Assembly: GCA_030248215.1 (NCBI GenBank)
Contig: JASANG010000553.1
Coordinates: 62,001 to 126,000 of the forward strand
Source: Enoplolaimus lenunculus
Taxonomy: Eukaryota; Nematoda; Enoplea; Enoplida; Thoracostomopsidae
Direction of reading: 5' to 3'
Length of the DNA: 64,000 nt
A program made the translations under genes and the position numbers. Within the stretch, counting starts at the first letter, position 1. Each line of letters opens with the position of its first letter. Shown one piece after another: positions 11,601-20,752 of this stretch. The notes under the pieces were generated by a model that ran no database searches, had not been told where the DNA came from, and worked only from the letters and a program-made list of their open reading frames with translations.

Positions 11601-14600
11601 GCTTTCGTTGATGTAAATGTGGTTTATCCTTTTAATAAAACCCGGGGTGTTCGGCAAACGAGCGCTTCGGACTTAAACTTAACTGTTCGGATAAATCAAA
11701 AAATTGAAAATGAGAAACTCAGTTTGAAACAAAATCTCTTTTAATTTCTTGCCTTCAATTGGAAAAGTTGTGTACGGTTTTAGCAATTAAATCCTTCGAC
11801 ACTTTCGGAGTTGTCCGAAAAGCCAACTGTAGCAATCTAACAAAATACGATTTATCTTTATCGTATGATGTTTTTGTTCTAGCCATTATAACACTTGTAA
11901 TAACTTGTCTAAAGCTGCAAAGATTAAATTAAGTCGCGAATTCAAACTTGATTTTAGCCAAATTCACAATGCCACAAAATGCACCAAGGTATGTAAGTTT
12001 GCGTGAGCGTTATAACGAATTTACAACAGTTTGCCAGTCGTTGGCAAGTGTTGTCAAACTTTGCATGAGAATTTGAAATGTTAATCTACACACATATTTT
12101 AACAATGCTTATTGAGAGCACAAAGATATTAAAGTCAAAAAGATTGTTCTTTGTTTCATAAAATTAGCTGAAACTATTGGCAACTGTTAGATTGTAAATG
12201 TTGGCAAAACTTAGGATTTAATTTTGCAGTGTATTTTACACTGCAACTTCAAGTTACAGGCAGACACATATAAACCGCAAAACTTAAAGTGTTACATTTA
12301 GCAGCAGAGCGACTGCAAGCTTTTCCGCGACAGCGAGTAGGTTTCCCAGAGCAACATCGCTACAATACAGATTGGAAGTGCAGAATTCTTTGGTGAAATC
12401 TGTGCTTCCAGCTGTGAGGGGCCTGCATCTGCAGCTAATACAGCTTTGTTAGAATTACAAGAGCTCGGAAAGAAATCCTAACATGATCTCCCAGGTCAAA
12501 ACTAAACATAGGCTTAGTTTTAAACATTTTCTTTTTGCGGCAATGGTTCAAGCCTAATCTGTCTGCAAGAGCTTCTTCTGGAGTAACTCCGAGACTACGG
12601 TGCACAGTATTGTTATAAGGTGTTACCAATTTTGCATAGCATAACTATTACGCAAACTGTGTATAGGAGCAATATTTAAAAAAATTTCCACGCAATGTTC
12701 GAATAAAGCGTTGTGCATAGTTTGCTTTATACGCGCTGTTGGCCCAGAAATGTTTGATTTTGTGTAATTTTAAAAATATTTCAAAAGCGCCTCTGAATTC
12801 TGTACCGTAATCTGACCGCCGCACGATTTCACTTGCGAATTGAGAACGCTTTATAATTACAGAAAGTGCATGTTAACAGTTTGCGAAAACTTATTGCGAA
12901 TCGGTTCCACGAAACCTTTACTATTGAAAATGTCAATTGTAATTAAAATGTACTGGTAGTTATTGTTATAACGGTTTGCTTTACGAACAAACATCAAATC
13001 AACGTCCCATTGCTCATTTGGATGAATAACTGTAACGTGTGCAGTTGGCGGTGTCGACGAGTTTTGTGGGGCTGATGTATAAGTTGCTCCGACAACCACC
13101 TTTGAACATGAGAAATCTTTATTTTTGGTATTCTTTCTTAGCTGCAAGCCACAGTTTCTAGGAATCGGTAAACGAAGCAGGTGAACTTGGATTGTAATAA
13201 AGGGTTGACCACACACTAGAAATTTTATTAAGATTTTTCGTGACAACCATGACAATGTCAAGAAAAATGTTGTTTTATATTCCGACAACCACCTATGAAC
13301 ATGAGAAAACTTAATTTTTGTATTTTTTCTTAGCTGCAAGCCACAGTTTCTGGGAATTGGTAAACGAAGCAGGTGGACTTGGATTGTAATAAAGGGTTGA
13401 CAATGCACTAGAAATTTTATTAAGATTTTTCATGACAACCATGACAATGCCAAGAAAAACGTTGTTTTATATTCATTTTTACACATCTTCTGTATCTGCC
13501 TGATCAGATGCTTTTTCTGTAGCTTCAATTGATGCTTCTCCGTTTGCTTCATCACGATGTTTTGCGGCCAGTTGCGCGCGCTCCTCCATCAAAATCAATC
13601 CAAGCATATTTCGACCGGGATACTAAAACAGCAATACAACGCACAACGACAAAAATAGATGTGGAATTAGTTATACACCAAAGTATCTGGCAACAGCACA
13701 AACATGGTGTAAGCATGCGTTTTAGTTTTAATCATTTTTGAATTATTACCTAAATTAACATTTACTTTCTTTGGAGACACTGACTCTGGGTCCGTCATAT
13801 CCAAACCATTGCCAAACTAGCTGTCGAATGAAGTTGCAAATACCAAACTTGCTTTTTGTGTATTCAACAATGATTTTTTGATCTCGGGATGCTGTTGAAA
13901 CTTCGCCAAAGCGGCAAACTGTAAGTGGCCTAACATATTGTTCTTCCACGCCTCAGGAATATCTTTTACAGTTTGCATTATGTCCAAGCATTTGCGCGGT
14001 GAAAACGTTTGCAGAATTACATTGTATAAATCTGGACTTTCGATAAATAACGCTTTTTGTGCGTCGATATATTGTTGCACACTGCGGTACTTCATCCCAT
14101 TTATTCTCATTGGAGCAGCGCGAAAGTATAAAAGGCAACTCCAACCACTATTAAACAATGCCAACACAGTTTTATTGTCATCTCCGCGTAAAACGTATCT
14201 CTCAAGCGGTACCGTTGGTGCTTTTACGTTCTTAATCTCTAGATCCATTTTTGCAAACAAAGTTTGCCATAACAGATGAAAACGACGCTTAGTAGCTTCT
14301 TTTATACCTGCGATCATCAACGATGACTCATTGTTTATATATACTATGTTGCAGTTTATAGAACTTTAGCAGTTTGAATTTTATGTCACAAGCGCTTAAT
14401 GCCCTCCAAGTAGATGGCAATAATTATACTCTATAAAATTCGATGTCTACTAACAGTTCTAGCTATGCATTTTGTGCATTGTTGGCAAAAGCTTTGTCCC
14501 AAGTGTTGCATTTTGTTCAAAGAGTTGCTAACAGTTCCGAATTTCTCAATTTGTGCAAACTGCTGGTAACAGTTCGAACTGTACCAATTTATGCAAACTG

Positions 14601-15665
14601 TTGGTAACATGTCCTGTTGGTAACATGTCCAACTGTTGGTAACATGTCCAACTGTGGGTAACAGTTTCAACTGTTGGTACTGTTTGAACTGTTGGTAACA
14701 GTTTCAACTGTTGCATTTTGGGCCAGAACCCCCATTTTTATACTACTTGTATTTTGAGTCCTTGGTGTACTTTTTGATTGATATGTTGTTTTATAATCTA
14801 AAATACTGTAAACACCTACGCGTAAAATATTTTTTGGCGCAAACGTGGTTGCGTCGGAAAAAGCGGTGTAATGGCACTTCTGTTTTGGGGCTTTTCTGTG
14901 TAACTTATTATAAAGCAGGCGTAAAATTAACAAAATGGGTTTTGTTCCATAAAAGTAAAAATGGCGTTGATAGCCAGCAATCACTCCTCACAATATCGTC
15001 AAATACAAACTAACAAAAGTGTAATCAGGATTTTGAAAAACAGGGCTATGTTTTATATAAGTTTTGAAAGCAGGTTTCTTGGATTACCAACTGAAAAAGT
15101 TCTTATATATACCTCCTTGATAAAAGTTTACTAATAGAGAGGCTGTTTCCTAACCCCCTCTGTTTACTCTGTTGCAAACTGCAAATGCTCATATATTTTT
15201 GTGTAAATTTCAGGCTCTTTGAGCAATGCTATTGGCAGCTTGGTAACGATTGCGTTCGCTGCATTATTTCTCTACGGCATTATTCGTTTGCGTTCTGTTG
15301 GTGCTTTAGTGTATATGGTATTCAAAATTGTATGTGTTGTTTTCGACGCACCACTGATTATAATGTCTGTTATTGCGGTGATAAACTTTGTCACTGGCCT
15401 TTTAGTGTTATTAGTATTAATTTCAATTGCTAAATTAACATTCGACACCATTTGTATTTATATTTCATTGAAAAATTATCGTTACCTTAAAGACTACGAA
15501 AACTATACTATCGCGTCGAATAATCAAGCGCTGTTAGATCAACAATCTCGGAACGGATTAGCTCAGCAGTCTGCGTCGCAGCCGCCACCATATAACCCGG
15601 ACTATAATAGTAATCCGCCTTCGTACGAAAGTGCTGTGAAAAACGAAAAAAGTGAACCTGTGTAA
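5661..15665 (+). CDS. LAPTM4: LAPTM4-like lysosomal four-pass membrane protein
   Basis: LAPTM4 proteins are late-endosome/lysosome membrane proteins that bind NEDD4-type ligases through C-terminal PY motifs. Exon 1 (5661-5820) encodes a Cys-containing N-terminus (SCFGKCHAPKSGRV) and TM1. A phase-consistent exon at 5927-5987 gives GINVRYAYDGG, comparable to the VNIQYEVIGN loop of human LAPTM4A. The last exon (15214-15665) gives TM2-TM4 and a tail with PPPY and PPSYESAV motifs, typical of the family. One middle exon is missing in phase terms. A 41-nt candidate at 14978-15018 would fit the reading phase but has a weak acceptor. The large intron (from 5988) contains a Polinton fossil with a LINE inside it. 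Whether the gene still splices correctly is unknown. Confidence 0.75.
6962..8635 (+). pseudogene. LINE ORF1 protein (zinc knuckle), one in-frame stop
   Basis: ORF1 of the LINE begins at ATG 6962 (MDTAAIDHNQ). After about 138 codons it meets an in-frame TAA at 7376-7378, then continues in the same frame to 8635. The second part contains WCPGMGRYCKSCYKFGHEQLDC-type sequence, here a CX2CX4HX4C zinc knuckle near 7575-7610, then a Gln-rich stretch (7655-7765). The N-terminal part (TLYVTNLKYHGLNNLT) resembles the nucleic-acid-binding region of Tx1-type ORF1 proteins. The single stop suggests a defective copy. Confidence 0.75.
8689..11446 (+). pseudogene. LINE ORF2: APE endonuclease + partial RT
   Basis: The endonuclease is complete by motif: SLNCRSIK, LICLQETHF, GIYAPAN, MLGDFN, SRIDRIY and TDHRLF (8700-9425). 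The reverse transcriptase starts with KKTPGYDGIPVEFY and NWRPITLLNIDYKIFTKVLAKRL and stops at 10443, just after the QDSV block. The frame reopens from 10427 with WLWYPSTASIIRRDIL, HGGLNFPNIF and a CX2C...HX4C C-terminal finger near 11020-11085, ending at 11446. The RT palm with the catalytic Y-A-D-D box is absent, so several hundred residues are deleted at about 10430. This copy cannot reverse-transcribe. Confidence 0.85.
12435..13408 (-). pseudogene. Polinton-type integrase remnant
   Basis: Minus-strand segments show the integrase core signature NEQWDVDLMFV followed by YQYILITIDIFNSKGFVEPI, matching the W-x-D-L and Y-L-L-x-x-I-D-x-F-S-K pattern of retroviral-type integrases. A C-terminal part reads YNNTVHRSLGVTPEEA and then a GDHVRIS module. 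This combination is typical of Polinton integrases. It is a fossil: broken in several places and not a usable gene. Confidence 0.75.
13817..14320 (-). CDS. NADAR-like (YbiA-type) domain frame in the Polinton fossil
   Basis: The 167-codon frame contains FRAAPMRINGMKYRSVQQYI followed by DAQKAL, then LQFAALAKFQQHPEIKKSLL and LNT. This is the layout of the NADAR/YbiA superfamily (P-S-x-E-H-x-x-Q-A-x-K-A, then K-F-x-x-N-P-x-L-x-x-x-L-L-x-T). Family members are N-glycosidases acting on riboflavin intermediates or ADP-ribosyl-type substrates, and occur in bacteria, phages and large DNA viruses. The Glu-His of the canonical motif reads Gln-Gln here, so activity is doubtful. It lies between the terminal repeats on the integrase strand, hence is probably cargo of the element. 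It could instead be a captured host sequence. Confidence 0.6.
   Translation of the reverse strand: MMIAGIKEATKRRFHLLWQTLFAKMDLEIKNVKAPTVPLERYVLRGDDNKTVLALFNSGWSCLLYFRAAPMRINGMKYRSVQQYIDAQKALFIESPDLYNVILQTFSPRKCLDIMQTVKDIPEAWKNNMLGHLQFAALAKFQQHPEIKKSLLNTQKASLVFATSFDS
14748..15213 (+). other. LAPTM4-like intron, right of the Polinton fossil
   Basis: This is the intron remainder, ending in the acceptor AATTTCAG at 15206-15213. A 41-nt phase-compatible exon candidate lies at 14978-15018 but is weak. Nothing else is recognised. Confidence 0.5.
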
Positions 15666-15719
15666 TAATTTAGGCCACACCATTTCAATAAGTAATGTGT
15701 TCGAACTCCAGTGCCGTAT

Positions 15720-15945
15720 TTTCAAACGTGTGCAGCAGGATTGCAACGGAATTCCGATTCCTCCTAAAATTCCGAAAAAATTTGGGTTCTTCCGATTTCA
15801 ATTTCGACTGGCTTCAACAAAACGTCAAAAGTCATACACTTTAGTTTTTGATATAATTATAAAACTTAAATTTCGATTCCGGTTCCGACAAAAAAATTTG
15901 ATTCCGATTCCGCTTCCGACAAAATTTACTTCCGATTAGAACACT
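15720..15945. repeat. GATTCCG-rich degenerate repeat
   Basis: The sequence begins GGAATTCCGATTCCTCC and ends GATTCCGCTTCCGACAAAA, with repeated TTCCGATT-type words through the interval. It is a short dispersed repeat or degenerate microsatellite directly after the LAPTM4-like stop codon. Confidence 0.5.
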
Positions 15946-17348
15946 GGTGTGCAGCACTTATCGCCAGTGGTGGTGACAGTATTATCTTTTTTTTAATTAT
16001 TTTGATTTGCCATACTTGTGCCCATAGTTTTAGATCCGCAAATGCTGGAGTTTGTTAGTTTGAAAACTTGTCACTAACTAACTGGTGATAGGTGCTATAT
16101 ATACGTATTTGAGAATATGGACCGTGGTTTGAATCCATGGGCTTTACGCATATCAAGATAAATTTTTGACTGTTGATAACGGAAACAAGATATAACCGTA
16201 GGCGTGAAATTACCAGATACGTCGTGAGCAATGCTGAACCGATAACACTTACGGTTCGAGAAGTGAAATCGTATTTCCATGAATTAGGATTTCGATATTT
16301 CAGAATTCACATTACTGTTGCCTCAATAATGCTCGGCTTGCTAATAGTAGGGTGTAACTGGAGGTAGAAAAACCCGGTCTGGAGGTCAACAAATTTTCCC
16401 TGAGCCAGAGGTGAAATAAAATTATGCACAAACTTTAGACAATTTTACAATGTATAGATAATGAACCAGACAACTGAAAAGCAACTAGTGATAATGAATT
16501 GCAATTAATCGGAGGACAGTGCTTTTTGGTTCACTTGTTCCTTGTAAAGTATCTCGAACAAACTAAATAAGCTGCAGGTCATATAAACAGGTAGTATTTA
16601 TCGAAGCCATGATTTGAACAATTCCGGGACCGTTGTGATTTTGCCGAATTCGAACCTTGACTTTAAGAAATATCTTTATTTAGATGCAAGTGTGGCATGA
16701 AATTACTCGTTTTTTTCTTTTCGCTCTCGTAATATATTAAAATGCGTCCTTTGTCACACAGCAGTGTAAACTTTACCTCATGTCGTTCCCGGTGGCGCAG
16801 TTTAGTTTTATTATTGTGAATGCTGCATTAATAAACAAATTGTCGTAGGCTTTTAATCTAGTTTGTTCAGAAACCAGAACAGGAACGTAATTGCATCGTT
16901 TATCAGAACAGTAATGCAGGTGGGACCCTTAGAAAGAGGTATAATTATATTTGTGTTTGGCTGGCTTATTTGTAGTAGGTGCTTGCTATGGCTTTTACCT
17001 TTTTGTTATGTACATATTTACTTTGTTCAGGAAATCGCGCTTGGGTTACTCGCAAGGTATTTCATGTTACATGTCGGGATTACAGAATAGTAGTCGAGGG
17101 GGGTGGTCAGTGATAAATCACCCTTTGGTTAATTCTACAAGACGAACTCCCTTCGAAATTTTGTATAAAACCTAACCCATTTCCAGTATCCTGCTTACGC
17201 TTTCCTATACAAGGTTCCATTTAACCAAAAGTAAATAGTGGTTAGGCATGAATTGAAAAATCAAAACATGCAATGTGCCGAGATAGGTCCTCTTGTGTTT
17301 GACAAGAATTAAGGCTGAACCATGCTGTAAATATATATACTTTGACCA
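15946..17348. other. Intergenic; MITE fragments and one weak hydrophobic frame
   Basis: At 16070-16125 is a fragment of a dispersed repeat with the words ACTAACTGGTGATAGGTGCT, also seen near 33130, 47100 and 63880. At about 16345-16440 is a family E fragment (GGTGTAACTGGAGGT). Frames around 16863-17175 encode a hydrophobic segment and could belong to a small membrane protein, but no family is recognisable. Confidence 0.45.
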
Positions 17349-17668
17349 AAAGTGATGTGCCGATACAAAATTTTTGCCGACATCAATGCCGATTTTATGT
17401 TTCGAATTTTAACGGTGCCAAATCGATGCCAGTTTTCATTTTTAACGATAGGATGACCACATTACATCATTTATAAACTCGCAGAGGTAACCCGTAACAA
17501 CTATAAACGGCTATAATTTTATGAGAACGGATCACACACTGTGATATACGTCAGCAAATTAAATTGATAGCATTCCAACTCACAGCTAACTGCAAAAAGA
17601 ATCGGTATTTTTTTTGCAATGCCATTGCCGATATTGATACCGATGCCGATTAATCGGCACATCCCTAC
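17349..17668. mobile_element. MITE with GATGTGCCGAT ends
   Basis: The left end AGTGATGTGCCGATAC and the right end ATTAATCGGCACATCCCT are inverted copies. Inside, GCCGAT-type words repeat near both ends. The terminal word (GGGATGTGCCGATTAATCGGC) is one I associate with hAT-like MITEs in many animals. No transposase is present. Confidence 0.6.
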
Positions 17669-18006
17669 TTGTATCGATGCTGCTTTATTTGTCGAGTCAG
17701 GCATAAATTGATGTTAGTCTCATTTTATGATTTATATGTAAGTTTGATGTTTATATATCTCGCAAGTTACGGAATACGAAACTTAAACACACGGTAATTG
17801 TACATACGTATGCATTCATTTCTGAGCACGATAAGTGTATGCATATTTTGATGTTTCTGAAGATGTTCAAATTTTAAGTTTTTTAAATATGAAACCGACC
17901 AGTTTTGAATAGTTTTTTTATATGTCGCTCATGGAACTCTCTGCTGTAGTTGTGCAATTGCGCAAGCTTTGACTCTTTGATTTATTTTTTGCCATATTGA
18001 CCGATT

Positions 18007-18183
18007 GGCCCATGTATAGAACAGGGACGGATCCGTCGTATAAGCATATTCCTAAGCCTAAGCGTAAGCGTAAAAATGAACCTATTCCTAAGCCTAAGCC
18101 GAAGCAAAAAATTGTCTAAAGCTTAAACTGACTCTGTTACAGCACGTCCGGAAAACGATGCGGCCCTGTTCTATACATGGGCC
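18007..18183 (+). mobile_element. Family A MITE with TTAGGC-like array (copy A1)
   Basis: The ends are GGCCCATGTATAGAACAGGG and the exact inverse CCCTGTTCTATACATGGGCC. The flanks are GACCGATT and GAACGATT, an 8-bp target duplication with one mismatch. The interior has CCTAAGCCTAAGCGTAAGCG, the complement of degenerate TTAGGC units. Confidence 0.85.
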
Positions 18184-18279
18184 GAACGATTGATTTCTAA
18201 GTGAAGACAATCTTGACTCTGATTAGTAATGTAACAGTGTTACTACATTTCGTGTACTTATGTATATTCACAATTAGAG

Positions 18280-18440
18280 TGGCGCTATACGTGTTGCGCG
18301 GCGTCCGTCACCCGTACGGTATCGTACGTGAGTAATTCACGTACGATACCACTCGATGACGTACGGTGATTAGCTGTGTCGGACCGTGACGGACGTTCTT
18401 ACGGACCGCCGGACGTCGTCAAAAATATAGCGCCAACCTT
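18280..18440. mobile_element. GC-rich palindromic TIR element
   Basis: The left end GTGGCGCTATACGTGTTG and the right end ATATAGCGCCAACC are inverted. The interior contains GACGTACGG-type words, an internal palindrome (TCGTACGTGAGTAATTCACG) and GTCCGTCAC near both sides. It appears related to the element at 61449-61875, which shares GCGTCCGTCACC-like and GACGGACG words. Confidence 0.6.
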
Positions 18441-19278
18441 GCTTATGAATAATTATTGAGTACCTCGCCTAATTTTGTTTTTTAATGCTATATTTTAATT
18501 TTGCATTATTGTAGTTGTTTGTGTACTCTCTGTTCTTATTTAAGATCTTTTGCTTGTAAATGTGGGATCGGTGTTCAGAAAAAATGTGTCGTTTATTTGT
18601 TATATATATTTTATGTATATACATATACATACGTATATATTTTTAAAAGGTCGATTTTGGTACAGATTTAGTTGATCTCCGGTATTTCATCCGGCATTAA
18701 AAGTCGATCTACACTCAGTCATTTCTAGCTATAGTGTGGGTGGTGCTTTCAAATAAATGGATTTATTTATGTTTGCAATCACTTTTGCGTAGATATTTAT
18801 TAGTTTTTCGTTTATGTAATTGAAATGTAATTTCGTTTCTAGCTGAAACGTGATTTTTAAAGTAAAATTTTAAAAATAGGTTAAAATTTGATTATGTGCT
18901 TGTTATCAAACTATTCAAAGTCTTCTTGCCTATGATGCTATCTGTTGTACTGCAGAGATTGTTATGTGTTTGGTATAATAATTGGATTGCAATATATTAA
19001 TAAAGAGAAAATAGTTTATCGTTTGTTGGCCATTGGCGGTGATTTTTGAGCGAACAGTAATACGAGTTGAGGTAAAATTTTAAATTTGTAAAGCTAAACT
19101 ATTTTAAGGATTACTAAGAATTTCGTTACCAAATTGTGATAACCTCTGGCAAAAACTGCTGGAGCCTAAGGTCGTTTCTCTGCACAAGCCGTTTGTAGAC
19201 ATCGGGATTTCCACTGGTTACAGCATGCCTACTTAAAAAACTGACTGTGGCACACTAAATTTTGCAATGGCTGCAAAT
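18441..19278. other. Intergenic, no feature recognised
   Basis: AT-rich spacer. TATATA-rich DNA lies at about 18600-18645. No coding frame or repeat family could be supported. Confidence 0.5.
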
Positions 19279-19624
19279 CAGAGTATAACCGGATATCCGG
19301 TAAGAGTAACGAATCGTCGCCCGTTTCTGTTATAGAAATGCTGGAAATTCCATTAATTTATGCTCAAAATTAGTTTTAAGTCACGCAATTGTTTATTACG
19401 GATATATGCTGCTTTGTTCCATATGAGCTGAAAATGACGAAATACATCCAAAACATTTCGGTGCATCCGCCATTTTGGCTTAAAACTATGGTAGTCCTGA
19501 ATTAATATTTTACATGCCTCAATTGTATCGGAAAACATCTTTGATGCTTTTTTTACCAAAATCCATTTCCCATTATTTTGATCGTTATCCGTTTGGGTTC
19601 TTTTTACCATCAGTTTGTACCCTG
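19279..19624 (+). mobile_element. Family D MITE copy
   Basis: It shares the start GTATAACCGGATATCCGG, the block TTTCGGTGCATCCGCCATTT, and the end CAGTTTGTACCCTG with the copy at 4013-4336. Confidence 0.75.
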
Positions 19625-19700
19625 TTGTCAATTTAAATCGCCTGCTAAACAAAATGTTAAAAAATATCCTTTACAGCTATTCTGAAGCATCTAGAACGTG

Positions 19701-19921
19701 TACACTGTAAAATATGGGGAGTCAAATTGACTCTCTCGGAAATAGGCTTTTCCTGACTACACAAACTGAGTCAAATTTGCCTCCGTCAGAGTCAAATTCG
19801 ATTCGCTGAATCGCTCAGAGTGTCCAATTGGACTCTGGCGGAGTCAAATTTGACTCCGTTTGTGTAGTCAGGAAAACCGTATTCCCGCGAGAGTCAATTT
19901 GACTCCATTTTTTACAGTGTA
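19701..19921. mobile_element. Family C palindromic MITE, TA-flanked
   Basis: TACACTGTAAAATATGG at the left and CCATTTTTTACAGTGTA at the right form inverted ends with TA flanks, as in Tc1/mariner-type MITEs. The interior is itself palindromic, built from GAGTCAAATTTGACTC words around a central axis. Related copies: 22337-22553, 37429-37568, 39185-39393. Confidence 0.8.
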
Positions 19922-20081
19922 GGTTTGTGTTGTTCTCTGAATTTTGTTTCCAAAAAATATGCTGTTCCGAACCGTCTATGTTTGCAATGGTATTGTATAA
20001 TTGTTTGTTATTAATTAGAGGAAATGTAGCAAGCTAACCGTACATACCTACCGTTACATATATATATATATTGTGATATAT

Positions 20082-20498
20082 ATGGCATCATCGATTACAC
20101 GTGTGGCATCCCAAACTGCCCGTTACACTGTGCTAAAATCATCAATTCCACGTAAAGTCAAACCAATTCAGTCTACAAACGCAGACGAAGCGCGGTGGCG
20201 TGTGAAAGCGGCGTACAAAAAATGGCAACGTTGGGTGCCTGAAATGCTACACAACTACAAATGGACTCAAACTACCGTCCCTGAGACTCGTCTTGCAATC
20301 AAGCGGGCGTTTGTCGAAAACGCATCTGTCACCGATATTCGTGCGATCGATTTGTTAGCGCATAAAGCTGAAATTGAATTTCACAACACCAGTTTGAATT
20401 TAAATCAGTCGTGTCATCTGTTCAGCTATTTGTATCGTGATCATACTACGCCGAAACCGAAAGACTTTTTGTCAAAATTTTTCGCTGGCAAAAATTAA
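20082..20498 (+). CDS. NDUFA6: NDUFA6 (complex I subunit B14, LYR family)
   Basis: NDUFA6 is an accessory subunit on the matrix arm of mitochondrial complex I that binds acyl-carrier protein through its LYR fold. The intronless frame gives 138 aa from ATG 20082. Family marks are the helix RWRVKAAYKKWQRWVPEM (residues 38-55), where the LYR triad reads AYK (44-46), the block VTDIRAIDLL, and the C-terminus KPKDFLSKFFAG (125-136), almost identical to human. The length is close to that of animal orthologues. An upstream in-frame GTG at 20073 was not chosen. A run of TA repeats lies just before the start. COQ3 follows 254 bp downstream on the same strand. Confidence 0.93.
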   Translation: MASSITRVASQTARYTVLKSSIPRKVKPIQSTNADEARWRVKAAYKKWQRWVPEMLHNYKWTQTTVPETRLAIKRAFVENASVTDIRAIDLLAHKAEIEFHNTSLNLNQSCHLFSYLYRDHTTPKPKDFLSKFFAGKN

Positions 20499-20752
20499 GC
20501 CAAACGACGCAGTTGAAAAGCGTGAACGTATTACTGTATTGTCAGTTTGATAGCACTATAATTTCAATATTTTAGTTAGATATTTGTAGACACTTCGGAC
20601 GTGGATATATAGCTAGGAGTTTGTTACGGTACGTCCGGCTCACATAGTTGAATTGTAGTGATTATTTCCACATCTGGACTTGATATTGCAGAGGATTTTA
20701 TTGAATTTGTTGGGTTGGGTATTGTTACGGTGAAATTATAACACAACGTACA

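Larger units (their letters stand above)
6830..11740 (+). mobile_element. Tx1/L1-like LINE, internally deleted
   Basis: This is a non-LTR retrotransposon with two ORFs in the L1/Tx1 arrangement: a zinc-knuckle ORF1 followed 53 bp later by an ORF2 with an APE endonuclease and reverse transcriptase. The RT motif DQTSSVPDRIIQDSV resembles the DQTC-VPGRSI-DN block of Tx1-group elements. The 5' limit is set only by where Polinton-like sequence appears to stop. The 3' limit is approximate, and no poly-A tail or target duplication could be found. It sits inside the Polinton fossil and is therefore younger than it. Confidence 0.85.
6116..14747 (-). mobile_element. Polinton/Maverick-type fossil, heavily reduced
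   Basis: The ends are matching inverted repeats: AGTAGTATAAAAATGGGGG at 6116 and its complement ending at 14747. The similarity continues about 60 bp (GTTCTGGCCCA...) into subterminal repeats of CAACTGTTGGTAACAGTT-like units. Inside on the minus strand are remnants of a retroviral-type integrase of the kind Polintons carry (12435-13408) and a NADAR-like frame (13817-14320). A Tx1-like LINE has inserted at about 6830-11740, leaving under 4 kb of element sequence where Polintons usually have 15-20 kb. No DNA polymerase, packaging ATPase, protease or capsid gene is visible. The element is broken and most of its gene set is gone. No clear 6-bp target duplication is visible, which suggests an old insertion. 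A Ginger-type transposon is an alternative, but its termini normally start with TGT. Confidence 0.7.

Noticed and set aside
16863-17175. Overlapping hydrophobic frames suggesting a small membrane protein
   Set aside because: Two frames compete, neither has a recognisable family or upstream exon; kept only as a note.
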